Source of the DNA: Prevotella herbatica
GTDB taxonomy: Bacteria > Bacteroidota > Bacteroidia > Bacteroidales > Bacteroidaceae
Direction of reading: 5' to 3'
DNA: 64,000 nt
NCBI RefSeq assembly: GCF_017347605.1
Contig: NZ_AP024484.1
Coordinates: forward strand, 2,618,501-2,682,500
Below, one piece after another: positions 55,989 through 64,000 of this stretch (position 1 is the first letter of the stretch; every line of letters starts with the position of its first letter). Under the pieces are notes generated by a model. The model saw only the letters and a program-made list of their open reading frames with translations, did no database searches and was not told the DNA's origin. Position numbers and translations under genes: made by a program.

Positions 55989-57179
55989 TTATTTAAACAG
56001 TTTCATCACGTTCTCCACAACCGGTGCCATGTCGTAATATTTATATTCAGCAAGTCTACCTCCAAAAATTACATTACTTTCCTTTGCTGCCAGTGCGCGA
56101 TATTTCTCAGCGAGTTCGTTGTTTATCTTATCGTTTACTGGATAATATGGTTCCATTCCGTCTTTCCATTCTGTGGAATATTCTTTTGATATAACCGTCT
56201 TTTTACAGTCATATACCTTTTGCCCGAACATCTCGAAATGCTTGTGCTCAATCACACGTGTGTAAGGCACTTCTGCTTCAGTATAGTTTATCACTGCATT
56301 TCCCTGATAGTTAGGCTTGTCAATAATATCCTGTTCAAATTTTACGGTACGGAAGTTTAGTTTACCGTATTTGTAATCATAGAATTCATCAATCTGTCCT
56401 GTGAATACAACTTCCCCAAAACTGTATAAGTCATTTCCAAGGGCATCATTGCTTGATGCGTCAAGAGTGAAAGTTCCGTCTTCGTTTTTGTTTATATCCT
56501 TTCTTAAATCAAAGAAATCAATATTTTTATGACATTCCACTCCATCTAGTAATCCGTCAATAAGTTTATTATATCCTCCTATAGGAATACCCTGGTATGT
56601 ATCGTTGAAATAATTATTGTCGAACACCATTCGTACAGGCAGTCTTTTAATGATAAAGGCAGGTAGTTCCGTGCATTTTCTTCCCCATTGCTTTTCGGTA
56701 TATCCCTTGATAAGTTTCTCGTATATATCTTTACCGATAAGAGTTTGAGCTTGCTCTTCAAGGTTTCTTGGTTCTGTTGCACCTTCAGCCTTCATCTTAG
56801 CCACAGCTTCCGCTTTCTGCTCATCAATCTTAGCCTGAGCTTCATCTGGTGTTGTCACTCCCCACATCTGGTAAAATGTGTTCATGTTGAAAGGCAGATT
56901 ATAAAGTTTCCCTTTATAATTTGCAACAGGAGAATTTGTATATCTGTTAAACTCAACGATTGAGTTCACGAAATCCCATACATTTTTATTACTCGTATGG
57001 AATATATGTGCGCCATATTTGTGTACGTTTATACCTTCAATATTCTCGCAATATATATTTCCTCCAAGTTGAGTACGCTTGTCAATCACTAGACATTTCT
57101 TGCCTTGTTTCTTTGCCATGTAGGCGAATGTTGCTCCAAAAAGTCCGGAGCCAACTATAAGGTAATCGTATTTTTTCAT
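55989..57179 (-). CDS. glf: UDP-galactopyranose mutase
   Basis: FAD enzyme converting UDP-galactopyranose to UDP-galactofuranose for surface glycans. 396 residues. The dinucleotide-binding start is YDYLIVGSGLFGATFAY, followed by LGGNIYCENIEGINVHKYGA and HIFHTSN. TEKQWGRKCTELPAF and GRLAEYKYYDM are typical. It stands alone with its own promoter, away from other glycan genes in this window. Confidence 0.96.
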   Translation of the reverse strand: MKKYDYLIVGSGLFGATFAYMAKKQGKKCLVIDKRTQLGGNIYCENIEGINVHKYGAHIFHTSNKNVWDFVNSIVEFNRYTNSPVANYKGKLYNLPFNMNTFYQMWGVTTPDEAQAKIDEQKAEAVAKMKAEGATEPRNLEEQAQTLIGKDIYEKLIKGYTEKQWGRKCTELPAFIIKRLPVRMVFDNNYFNDTYQGIPIGGYNKLIDGLLDGVECHKNIDFFDLRKDINKNEDGTFTLDASSNDALGNDLYSFGEVVFTGQIDEFYDYKYGKLNFRTVKFEQDIIDKPNYQGNAVINYTEAEVPYTRVIEHKHFEMFGQKVYDCKKTVISKEYSTEWKDGMEPYYPVNDKINNELAEKYRALAAKESNVIFGGRLAEYKYYDMAPVVENVMKLFK

Positions 57180-57200
57180 TACAGATTATTGTTTATTCTG

Positions 57201-57231
57201 CAAAGGTAGTGCAAGTCGAAGACAATACAAA
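57201..57231 (-). promoter_or_regulatory. Promoter of glf
   Basis: Minus strand: TTTG at 57231-57228, a 19-bp spacer, TACCTTTG at 57208-57201, about 20 bp before the start. Confidence 0.7.
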
Positions 57232-57301
57232 ATAAAAAGCATTTTTATTTTTATTGTTTCGGCGTAGCCTATCTTCGACTAGTACTGCTCTTATTCTATT
57301 A

Positions 57302-59821
57302 TCAATTGTCTGATTGTGTCGGAAACACATAGAAATGGCGATCTTTAATGAAATCAATCATCCATTGATCTACTTCCACGTGGTTGTCAATAGCCTTGAT
57401 AGAAAGGGTGTGATGCCCTTTCGAAATATTTATAGGGAATAATAATACAGCCTGTCCTCTAAGCACATTCAGTTTCCATTGTTCCGAACGATCTTTCTCC
57501 TTATATGATTTCACAGTGTAATCCTTTCCGTCAATGTTTATCGCAATACGAATATCTCCGTCGTCATTAGGTTGTGTCGGTATAACAGCTACACGTAGCA
57601 TTGTGTCGGCATTTCTGTCAGATTCGAATTCATATTCCAGATAGCCTTCTTTTGGCAAAGCCACAGCGTTCATGCTATGTCCCAATGCCTGAATAGTATA
57701 TGCGCCAGCCGTTGCCGATGAGTATTGGCATGCATCCATCGCTATGGCATCGTTTATCTTTATAGTGTGTCTTTTCGCAACAGCCGATTTTATTATCATC
57801 TCTTTTGCTATACTGTCAGAGGGCATTATCGGTAGCATTGGAGGATAGAATGCGAATAAATCTCTTGGCATAGAGGTCATTGAATATTTCCATTTACCAC
57901 CAGCCATTTTGTTATTGTAGTAATCAGTGATGTTCTGAATATCATGATATGCCTCCATGCTTTTGGCACTAGCCAATGTCATAACAGAGTCGCGTGACCA
58001 GAGTGTCGCGTTTACCTGTCCTGTAGCAAACGAGCGTGCACGTTGTGCCTCAAGCATCTTTGTCGCCATGTCAGCAGAAGCACATACACCATATTCTATA
58101 TGTGAAAAATAAGCATCTCTCTTTTCTTTCGCAATAGTCCCCTTAATGTCTTCAATAGCTTTCTTAATGTCAGCATAATGTTCAAGATAACGATCCATTT
58201 CACCACCAAACTCATTGCTGAATTCCGTGTCCTTTATCCACGACATTCCTCGAACGTTGGTTGCTTTGTCAAGTTCTACTTGAGTCCATCCCATGTGCTC
58301 TGGTTTACGTATTCCGCAAAGTCTATAATATTCCAACATAACAGGCAGCAGCTTCTTTCCTGCGTTCTCACCAAACTCTCTTATCAGCCAGTTGCCTAGA
58401 TGATTGTTTATTGTTGATGGCGAAATGCTATTTATGTTCCAAGCCATATCCATGAACAGTTCCAGTTGATAAGCTGCTGGCTTTGGATTATGAATGTTTA
58501 CGATCCATTCCTTTCTGGCGTTATTGTCATAAGCCTGTTTCATCTCGCTATACACCAGTCCTGGTTGTGTTGTGCATAACCATAAGTAGTCATGTGGTCT
58601 GCCCCAGTAACTCATGTGATAATACACTCCTGCGCCACCGCTGCGTTGTTGCTCGTTTTTCTCTTTAAGGCGTGTCATGTAACCATAGTTGTCGTCACAC
58701 CATAACAATGTTACGTCTTCTGGCACTTTCAAACCGTTTTCCATTATCTGCAACACCTCTTTGTAAGGAACGAATACCTGTGGAATACATGCCACGTCTT
58801 TATTTACGTATTTTTTCAGCAGTTCTCTTTGGTCGTCAATAGCATTTTGCAACCATATCGTTTTTTCCTGCATTGTTTTCACGCCTTCCATACTTCCGTC
58901 ATGTATTCCTCTCATGCCGATAGTGTATAGATTGTCGTATCGTGCCACCTCTTTTAATCGTTCAGCCCAGTAGTCACGTACATTTTTTCCGTTTGTTACA
59001 TAGTTAAAGTTGCCTCGTTTTACCACATCCCATTCGCCTACATTGTTTCTCATCAAAGGTTCGCAGTGTGATGTTCCAATGATGATGCCGCAGCTATCAG
59101 CCGTCTCTTTATTGCCATTTACAAAGTAAAATGGAACGGTTCCTCTGTGCATAGCTGGCCACATCGTGTTTGCGCGCAGTCTCAGCAACAGCTTGAATAT
59201 CTGCTTGTATGTCTTTGCGCCGATACATCCTGTTTTATTTTCCTTTTCGTAAATCTTCCAACTCCATGGTTGCAGACTCCAGTCTTCATCATTTATGAAT
59301 ATGCCCCTATATTTTACTGAAGGACTTTGTGTCGTGTTGAAATTATCGTTAATAGTGAGAATGTCTTTATGTTGTGGCTTAGAGTCCGCCCACCATGTCC
59401 ATGGCGATACTCCCGCCATTCTTGATAGTTCTAGTATTCCATAGGCAGTTCCTCTTCCGTCAGAACCAGTAATAAGTATCGTTCCGCTTTTATTTGTTCT
59501 TATGTCGAAACATTCAGTTTTACTCGCAATCTCATCAACAGGAACGTTCATGCTTTTCAGACTTTTCTTAGTGCTGTTCGAAGCAATATCCAATTGTGTA
59601 ATCTGTATCTTTGCTGTTGTTGGTGATGATTGTATAGCCTTCATCCCAGTAACATCTTGCATGTCATCAGAAAACATGTCAAGTGCAGTCCTCACCACAA
59701 GTTTGCATTTCTTATGTACGGTGTATGTAATCGGATAATGTCCGTCATACCATACAATGTCCCCAGCCATAATGGTCAACGACGATATAATAAAAGCTGT
59801 TGCTAGCAAAAGTCTTTTCAT
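57302..59821 (-). CDS. GH115 alpha-1,2-glucuronidase
   Basis: 839 residues from the Met of MKRLLLATAF, which begins a signal peptide (about 1-19). An in-frame codon 51 bp upstream adds only a polar stretch. The GH115 layout is clear: an N-terminal domain, then the barrel with RGIFINDEDWSLQPWSW and LLRLRANTMWPAMH, GTSHCEPLMRN and LWCDDNYGYM, a helical region, and a C-terminal beta sandwich. The family removes (methyl)glucuronic acid from xylan. No other xylan genes are adjacent. Confidence 0.92.
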   Translation of the reverse strand: MKRLLLATAFIISSLTIMAGDIVWYDGHYPITYTVHKKCKLVVRTALDMFSDDMQDVTGMKAIQSSPTTAKIQITQLDIASNSTKKSLKSMNVPVDEIASKTECFDIRTNKSGTILITGSDGRGTAYGILELSRMAGVSPWTWWADSKPQHKDILTINDNFNTTQSPSVKYRGIFINDEDWSLQPWSWKIYEKENKTGCIGAKTYKQIFKLLLRLRANTMWPAMHRGTVPFYFVNGNKETADSCGIIIGTSHCEPLMRNNVGEWDVVKRGNFNYVTNGKNVRDYWAERLKEVARYDNLYTIGMRGIHDGSMEGVKTMQEKTIWLQNAIDDQRELLKKYVNKDVACIPQVFVPYKEVLQIMENGLKVPEDVTLLWCDDNYGYMTRLKEKNEQQRSGGAGVYYHMSYWGRPHDYLWLCTTQPGLVYSEMKQAYDNNARKEWIVNIHNPKPAAYQLELFMDMAWNINSISPSTINNHLGNWLIREFGENAGKKLLPVMLEYYRLCGIRKPEHMGWTQVELDKATNVRGMSWIKDTEFSNEFGGEMDRYLEHYADIKKAIEDIKGTIAKEKRDAYFSHIEYGVCASADMATKMLEAQRARSFATGQVNATLWSRDSVMTLASAKSMEAYHDIQNITDYYNNKMAGGKWKYSMTSMPRDLFAFYPPMLPIMPSDSIAKEMIIKSAVAKRHTIKINDAIAMDACQYSSATAGAYTIQALGHSMNAVALPKEGYLEYEFESDRNADTMLRVAVIPTQPNDDGDIRIAINIDGKDYTVKSYKEKDRSEQWKLNVLRGQAVLLFPINISKGHHTLSIKAIDNHVEVDQWMIDFIKDRHFYVFPTQSDN

Positions 59822-59858
59822 TTTAGATTTATCTTTAAGTAATAAGTTGTTTATGTTG

Positions 59859-59889
59859 CGAAGGTACACCAAATGAGCGAAAAATCAAA
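59859..59889 (-). promoter_or_regulatory. Promoter of the GH115 gene
   Basis: Minus strand: TTTG at 59889-59886, a 19-bp spacer, TACCTTCG at 59866-59859 (one base off). It supports the start at 59821. Confidence 0.55.
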
Positions 59890-59917
59890 GAAAAATTTAA
59901 TCCTTTTTTTAACACAA

Positions 59918-59985
59918 CTGACAATCTTGTCAGAAAATGACATATAAAGAGTTAATATAGTTTACATTTACTGACGAAAAGTCAG
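59918..59985. promoter_or_regulatory. Three inverted repeats upstream of hsp20
   Basis: CTGACA-4-TGTCAG at 59918-59933 overlaps TGTCA-GAAAA-TGACA at 59928-59942, and CTGAC-GAAAA-GTCAG lies at 59971-59985. The shared half-site is TGAC/GTCA. No TAnnTTTG promoter was found between here and the gene, so these may mark a stress-specific control site. Confidence 0.5.
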
Positions 59986-60083
59986 CACTTGTCTAATGGC
60001 ATGTTTGTTGCATTTCTGTTATCGGATATCAAAGCCGAAAGGCAGAGAATCCAAACGAATATATGTTTAACAAAATAATAATT

Positions 60084-60089
60084 AGGAGG
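60084..60089 (+). promoter_or_regulatory. Perfect Shine-Dalgarno site of hsp20
   Basis: AGGAGG, 7 nt before ATG. Perfect SD sites are unusual in Bacteroidetes and in this window; the site fixes the start at 60097. Confidence 0.7.
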
Positions 60090-60096
60090 TTTTATT

Positions 60097-60528
60097 ATGT
60101 GGTTACCAGTATTACGTACAAACAACAATTGGTTAGACAATGCATTCAATGATTTCTTTGATGACAGTGCAATGAAACGAATGAATTCTACCGCACCTGC
60201 AGTCAACGTTAAAGAAGACGAAACAGCTTATACAATGGAAGTTGCAGTGCCTGGAATTAAAAAGGATTTTTGTCGTGTAGACATCAATAACGATGGCGAT
60301 CTTAATATTGCCATTGAGAATAAAATGGAACACAAGGAGGAGAACAAAAAAGAGCGTTATCTGCGCAGAGAGTTCTCATACACGAACTATCAGCAAACAT
60401 ATTCTCTTCCAGACAATGTCAACAAAGAAGGCATCAGTGCAAAGGTCACAGATGGCGTCTTGACAATACAGTTGCCTAAGATTGAAAAAGTTGAACAAAA
60501 AGTTCAGCGTAAGATAGAAGTTGGTTAA
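60097..60528 (+). CDS. Hsp20 / alpha-crystallin family small heat-shock protein
   Basis: 143 residues. The start MWLPVLRTNNNWLDNAFNDF is followed by the alpha-crystallin domain (about 35-130), seen in PAVNVKEDETAYTMEVAVPG, FCRVDINNDGDLNIAIENK, and the GVLTIQLPK strand near the end. It is an ATP-independent holdase in the cytoplasm. It is monocistronic, with a strong terminator after it. Confidence 0.93.
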   Translation: MWLPVLRTNNNWLDNAFNDFFDDSAMKRMNSTAPAVNVKEDETAYTMEVAVPGIKKDFCRVDINNDGDLNIAIENKMEHKEENKKERYLRREFSYTNYQQTYSLPDNVNKEGISAKVTDGVLTIQLPKIEKVEQKVQRKIEVG

Positions 60529-60553
60529 TTCATATTCAATGATTGTAATATGT

Positions 60554-60590
60554 AGAGCCGGGGCTATATTAGCTTCGGCTCTTTTTTTGT
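60554..60590 (+). terminator. Terminator of hsp20
   Basis: AGAGCCG and AGC pair with GCT and CGGCTCT around ATATT, followed by TTTTTTT. Confidence 0.85.
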
Positions 60591-60798
60591 TTTCGTAAGT
60601 GTAGCTGATATTCCACCGATTTTTTTTGCTTTACAAAACTGAATTTTATCCCGCAGATAGCGGAGATTTGCGCAGAGAATAATATCTGAGGGAAACCATA
60701 AATTCTGATTCATTGCGAAAGACAATGTCATTGCATAATTACATAATGAAACTTTAAATAATTAACTTTATCATGCTTTTGCAACCCAGTTGCAAGAA
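60591..60798. other. Intergenic spacer with a short degenerate repeat
   Basis: No gene was seen. CCGCAGATAGCGGAGATTTG followed by CGCAGA (from about 60652) is a run of diverged GCAGAT-like units, a kind of low-complexity tract common between Bacteroidetes genes. Confidence 0.35.
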
Positions 60799-60814
60799 TA
60801 TCTTTGTATATTTG
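60799..60814 (+). promoter_or_regulatory. Two adjoining -7 boxes before the Cys-rich gene
   Basis: TATCTTTG (60799-60806) and TATATTTG (60807-60814) are adjacent. The only TTTG upstream (60778-60781) is 17 or 25 bp away, so neither pairing is ideal. Confidence 0.4.
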
Positions 60815-60845
60815 CACCACATATAAAAATAGTTTGTACAGATAA

Positions 60846-61169
60846 ATGCGATTCATAACAGTTATATTCACCGTTTACATTATGCTGCTAGCAATAGTTC
60901 CTTGCCATTGCGATACAGCGAATGGAGATTGCTCGGAAACCAAATTGGTATCCGAGATAACTGCTGATAATCATACAAATTATAAATATGTAGATTTGTG
61001 TACGCCATTTTGTCTTTCGTCAGGATGTGTACATGCTCCAATATTCTTCTTGCCATCTAGCCGCGTTGTATTTAATAAAACAGCAGTCGCTATTGATAAA
61101 ACGTTTGTTTATCAAGATGAAACTCCTGTGGGATATCATGGCACTTTTTGGCATCCGCCAGTAATGTAA
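60846..61169 (+). CDS. Small Cys-rich exported protein, DUF6660-like
   Basis: 107 residues with a signal peptide (about 1-20) that ends near a Cys-rich stretch (CHCDTANGDC). A second Cys/His cluster reads VDLCTPFCLSSGCVH. Such proteins are often found just upstream of CusA-type pumps in Bacteroidetes and may bind metal in the periplasm. DUF6660 is my best family guess from memory. It lies 87 bp before the pump gene on the same strand. Confidence 0.6.
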   Translation: MRFITVIFTVYIMLLAIVPCHCDTANGDCSETKLVSEITADNHTNYKYVDLCTPFCLSSGCVHAPIFFLPSSRVVFNKTAVAIDKTFVYQDETPVGYHGTFWHPPVM

Positions 61170-61256
61170 TAACAGATACTTTTTATTATGAACTTACGCA
61201 TTTATATCATTATAGATGCGTTGATAGATGTGTCGTTATACATAAAATTTTATTAA

Positions 61257-64000
61257 ATGTTTCAGAAAATAATCGATTATTCAATAAAGAATAAATTGGT
61301 TATTGGCATCATGACGTTAGCCCTCATTGTATGGGGTGGAGTGTCTTTGAGCCAATTACCGTTTGATTCTACACCGGATATTACAAATAATCAGGTGCAG
61401 GTAATTACACAAGCTCCAACACTTGGAGCACAGGAGGTTGAGCAATATGTAACAACACCACTCGAAATGTCATTTGCTAATATTCCTGATATCATTGAAC
61501 GCAGAAGTATCAGCAGAAGTGGACTGAGTGTAGTTACATTGGTGTTTCGTGATAATGTTGATATATACTGGGCACGCCAGCAAGTAAGTCAGCAGATGAA
61601 GGAGGCTGAGGAACAGATTCCTTCGGGTGCAGGTAAAGTAAGTCTTGCACCAATCAGTACAGGACTTGGAGAGATTTACCAATACACAATTCATCCAAAG
61701 AAAGGGTATGAAAATAAGTTCACCTTGACGGATATACGAACCGTGCAAGACTGGATTGTGCGCAAGCAGTTTGCTGGTACTGAAGGTGTTGCTGAGGTAA
61801 ATGGATGGGGTGGATATGTGAAGCAGTATGAAGTGGCAATAAACAGTGATCGCCTGGCTTCATTTGGTCTTACCGTGAGCGACCTTTACAATGCCATCGA
61901 AAAGAACAATAAAAACACGGGTGGAAGTTATATAGAGCAAGGAAACAATCAATATTTTATACGAGGAATAGGATTGACTCGCACACTGGATGACATCAGG
62001 CAAATACCAGTGAAGACCGTCAACAGTATTCCTGTTCTTGTATCAGATGTAGCTGATGTTCGTTTTGGTACAGCTATGAGATATGGCGCAGTAACGAGAA
62101 ATGGCGAGGGCGAAGTTGTAAGTGGTATCACACTCATGTTGAAAGGCGAGAACTTTCAGGAGGTGATGAAAAATGTGAAGACTCGTATGAATCAGATTCA
62201 GAAGAGTCTACCTAAGGGACTTGTGATAGAGCCGTTTATAGACCGCACTCAGTTGGTTGATAGAGTAACGGCAACAATATCACGCAATTTGGTAGAAGGA
62301 CTACTAATCGTAATGTTCATGCTCGTGCTGTTTCTTGGTAATGCTCGTGCTGGACTGGTGGTAGCATCTGTCATTCCGCTGTCAATGCTTTTTGCCTTTG
62401 GCATGATGAAGACGTTTGGTGTTGGTGGAAACCTGATGAGTCTAGGTGCACTGGATTTTGGTATTATTGTTGACGGAGCCGTAATCATCGTGGAATGTGT
62501 GAGCGGATATGTTGCCACGCATGGTGTGAAATTCGGTAGAAAGCGACTCTCGCAAGCTGACATGGATAAGGTTGTTACACATAGTGCAGGCAAGATGATG
62601 AGTAGTGCTGCTTTCGGAGAAATTATCATCATGACGGTTTATATTCCGCTGTTTACATTGGTAGGCATAGAGGGAAAGATGTTTCGCCCAATGGCAATGA
62701 CGGTATTCTTCGCTGTGCTTGGTGCATTCATCCTGTCGCTTACCTATGTTCCAGTAGCCAGTTCACTTTTCTTGTCAAAGAAAGTCAGCCACAAGGAGAA
62801 TTTCTCTGATCGCATGATGCATACCATTCAGCGATTCTATTATCCCATTGTAGATAAGAGTCTGAAACACTGTAAGGCTATCATCGTTTCAGGTGTAGCA
62901 TTGTTGGCTTTGGCATTGCTTTTATTTAGCAGAATGGGCGGTGAGTTTATTCCTAATCTTGAGGAAGGCGATCTATGTGCCGAATTGAGTATGAAACAAG
63001 GTACATCACTCACTAAAATGATAGAGTCTACTACTGCCGCAGAAAAGATATTAAAGAAGAAGTTTCCTGAAGTAAAACAGGTGGTGACACGTATAGGTAG
63101 TTCGGAAATACCTACAGACCCAATGCCTATGGAGCGTGCAGACATGATGATTTCACTAAAGTCAAAGGATGAGTGGACAACCGCAAAGACTCAGGCTGAT
63201 TTATCTGATAAAATGGAAGAAGCCATGAATAAGGTTGATGGACTGAACGTGGAGATGTCGCAACCGATACAGATGCGCACCAATGAACTGATAACGGGCG
63301 TGAAACAAGATGTGGCGATTAATATATATGGTAATAACATAGATTCACTGGCGAGTATAGCAAAGCATGTGGCAAATGAGATTGCAAATGTTGATGGTGT
63401 GGGCACACCAGTTGTAGAACGAGTTTCAGGATTACCGCAATTACAGGTGATTTATGATCGTGCACGTCTTTCAGCCTATGGTATTTCAATAGATGATGCT
63501 AACAACACACTGCAATCAGCTTTTGCGGGTGCAACAGCAGGATCTGTTTTTGAAGAAGACAAACGATTCGACATTGTTTTGCGACTGAATAAGGATATAC
63601 GTGATAATGTGGAGACATTACAGAATCTTCTGCTCACTGTTCCCGACGGAAGTACAGTTCCTTTATCGCAGGTAGCTGAAATAAAATATGTGAATGTTCC
63701 GTCGCAGATTACGCACGACGAGGGGCAACGACGTATTTACGTAGGTTTTAATGTCCGTGGGCGAGATGTAGAAAGTACAATCAGTGATATTGAACATAAA
63801 CTGGATACAGAACTGAAGTTGCCTACGGGGTATCATTATACCTATGGTGGTCAGTTTGAAAATCTGAAGGAAGCAAAGGCTAAACTATCTGTTGCAGTTC
63901 CTGTGGCGTTAGTCATCATTCTCTTTCTGCTATTCATCACTCTTCGAAGTATGCGTGAGGTGCTGATTGTATTTACCGAAATTCCGCTTGCAGCTATTGG
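61257..64000 (+). CDS. CusA/CzcA family heavy-metal efflux RND permease, 3' end missing
   Basis: The frame opens at MFQKIIDYSIKNK and is still open at the window end, giving 914 codons of an expected ~1040 or more for this family. Signatures of metal RND pumps are visible: LPFDSTPDITNNQVQVITQA at the start, LDFGIIVDGAVIIVE in transmembrane helix 4, GGEFIPNLEEGD, and MRTNELITGVKQDVAI in the second periplasmic half. It exports monovalent or divalent metal ions. Adaptor and outer-membrane partners are expected downstream, outside the window. Confidence 0.93.
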   Translation, partial: MFQKIIDYSIKNKLVIGIMTLALIVWGGVSLSQLPFDSTPDITNNQVQVITQAPTLGAQEVEQYVTTPLEMSFANIPDIIERRSISRSGLSVVTLVFRDNVDIYWARQQVSQQMKEAEEQIPSGAGKVSLAPISTGLGEIYQYTIHPKKGYENKFTLTDIRTVQDWIVRKQFAGTEGVAEVNGWGGYVKQYEVAINSDRLASFGLTVSDLYNAIEKNNKNTGGSYIEQGNNQYFIRGIGLTRTLDDIRQIPVKTVNSIPVLVSDVADVRFGTAMRYGAVTRNGEGEVVSGITLMLKGENFQEVMKNVKTRMNQIQKSLPKGLVIEPFIDRTQLVDRVTATISRNLVEGLLIVMFMLVLFLGNARAGLVVASVIPLSMLFAFGMMKTFGVGGNLMSLGALDFGIIVDGAVIIVECVSGYVATHGVKFGRKRLSQADMDKVVTHSAGKMMSSAAFGEIIIMTVYIPLFTLVGIEGKMFRPMAMTVFFAVLGAFILSLTYVPVASSLFLSKKVSHKENFSDRMMHTIQRFYYPIVDKSLKHCKAIIVSGVALLALALLLFSRMGGEFIPNLEEGDLCAELSMKQGTSLTKMIESTTAAEKILKKKFPEVKQVVTRIGSSEIPTDPMPMERADMMISLKSKDEWTTAKTQADLSDKMEEAMNKVDGLNVEMSQPIQMRTNELITGVKQDVAINIYGNNIDSLASIAKHVANEIANVDGVGTPVVERVSGLPQLQVIYDRARLSAYGISIDDANNTLQSAFAGATAGSVFEEDKRFDIVLRLNKDIRDNVETLQNLLLTVPDGSTVPLSQVAEIKYVNVPSQITHDEGQRRIYVGFNVRGRDVESTISDIEHKLDTELKLPTGYHYTYGGQFENLKEAKAKLSVAVPVALVIILFLLFITLRSMREVLIVFTEIPLAAI

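Overview
The window is a piece of a Bacteroidetes chromosome, most likely Prevotellaceae. The evidence is the AT-rich DNA, the many promoters of the Bacteroidetes type (TTTG, 18-21 bp, TAnnTTTG), the near absence of Shine-Dalgarno sites, SusC/SusD pairs, a hybrid two-component system, and Bacteroidales families such as DUF4834, DUF4230, DUF5686 and DUF6660. Genus-level placement is inference from gene content. No rRNA, tRNA, CRISPR array, transposase or phage gene was seen.

Layout. 1-8.7 kb is housekeeping: the 3' end of a coiled-coil protein, tadA, a yraN-birA-pyrH operon, a leftward psd-pssA-DUF4834 operon (phosphatidylethanolamine synthesis) and dnaE. 8.8-9.8 kb holds a non-coding, strongly palindromic repeat element. 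A second, left-truncated copy lies at 36.3-37.2 kb. 10.1-15.9 kb is a tight five-gene operon: nucleotidyltransferase, ATP-grasp-like protein, CDP-alcohol phosphatidyltransferase, HAD phosphatase and a DUF5686 outer-membrane protein. It looks like a pathway for an unusual phospholipid head group, possibly inositol-like. 16-27.7 kb has a LuxR-type response regulator, a LacI regulator with an operator in its own promoter, and a hybrid two-component sensor followed by GH31 and GH2 glycosidases, possibly for xyloglucan fragments. 27.9-34.5 kb has an AraC regulator divergent from a three-gene RND efflux system.

34.9-36.2 kb has two overlapping DUF4230 genes. 37.4-46.9 kb is a pectin-type polysaccharide utilisation locus: SusC, SusD, a surface beta-helix lipoprotein and a GH28-GH105 fusion enzyme. 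Between it and a lone ECF sigma factor gene lies a candidate small RNA of about 70 nt with its own promoter and terminator. 48-56 kb has rpe, preceded by an overlooked 41-codon ORF, and then the complete trp operon in the order D-C-F-A-B-E-G. A leader peptide with three consecutive Trp codons and an attenuator terminator precede the trp operon. 56-64 kb has glf, a GH115 alpha-glucuronidase, an Hsp20 gene with stacked inverted repeats upstream, a Cys-rich DUF6660-type small protein and the 5' part of a CusA-type metal efflux pump that runs off the window.

Most genes are ordinary. The points worth following up are the two-copy palindromic element with a conserved internal promoter, the lipid head-group operon with its shifted catalytic Asp, the candidate small RNA, and the trp leader.
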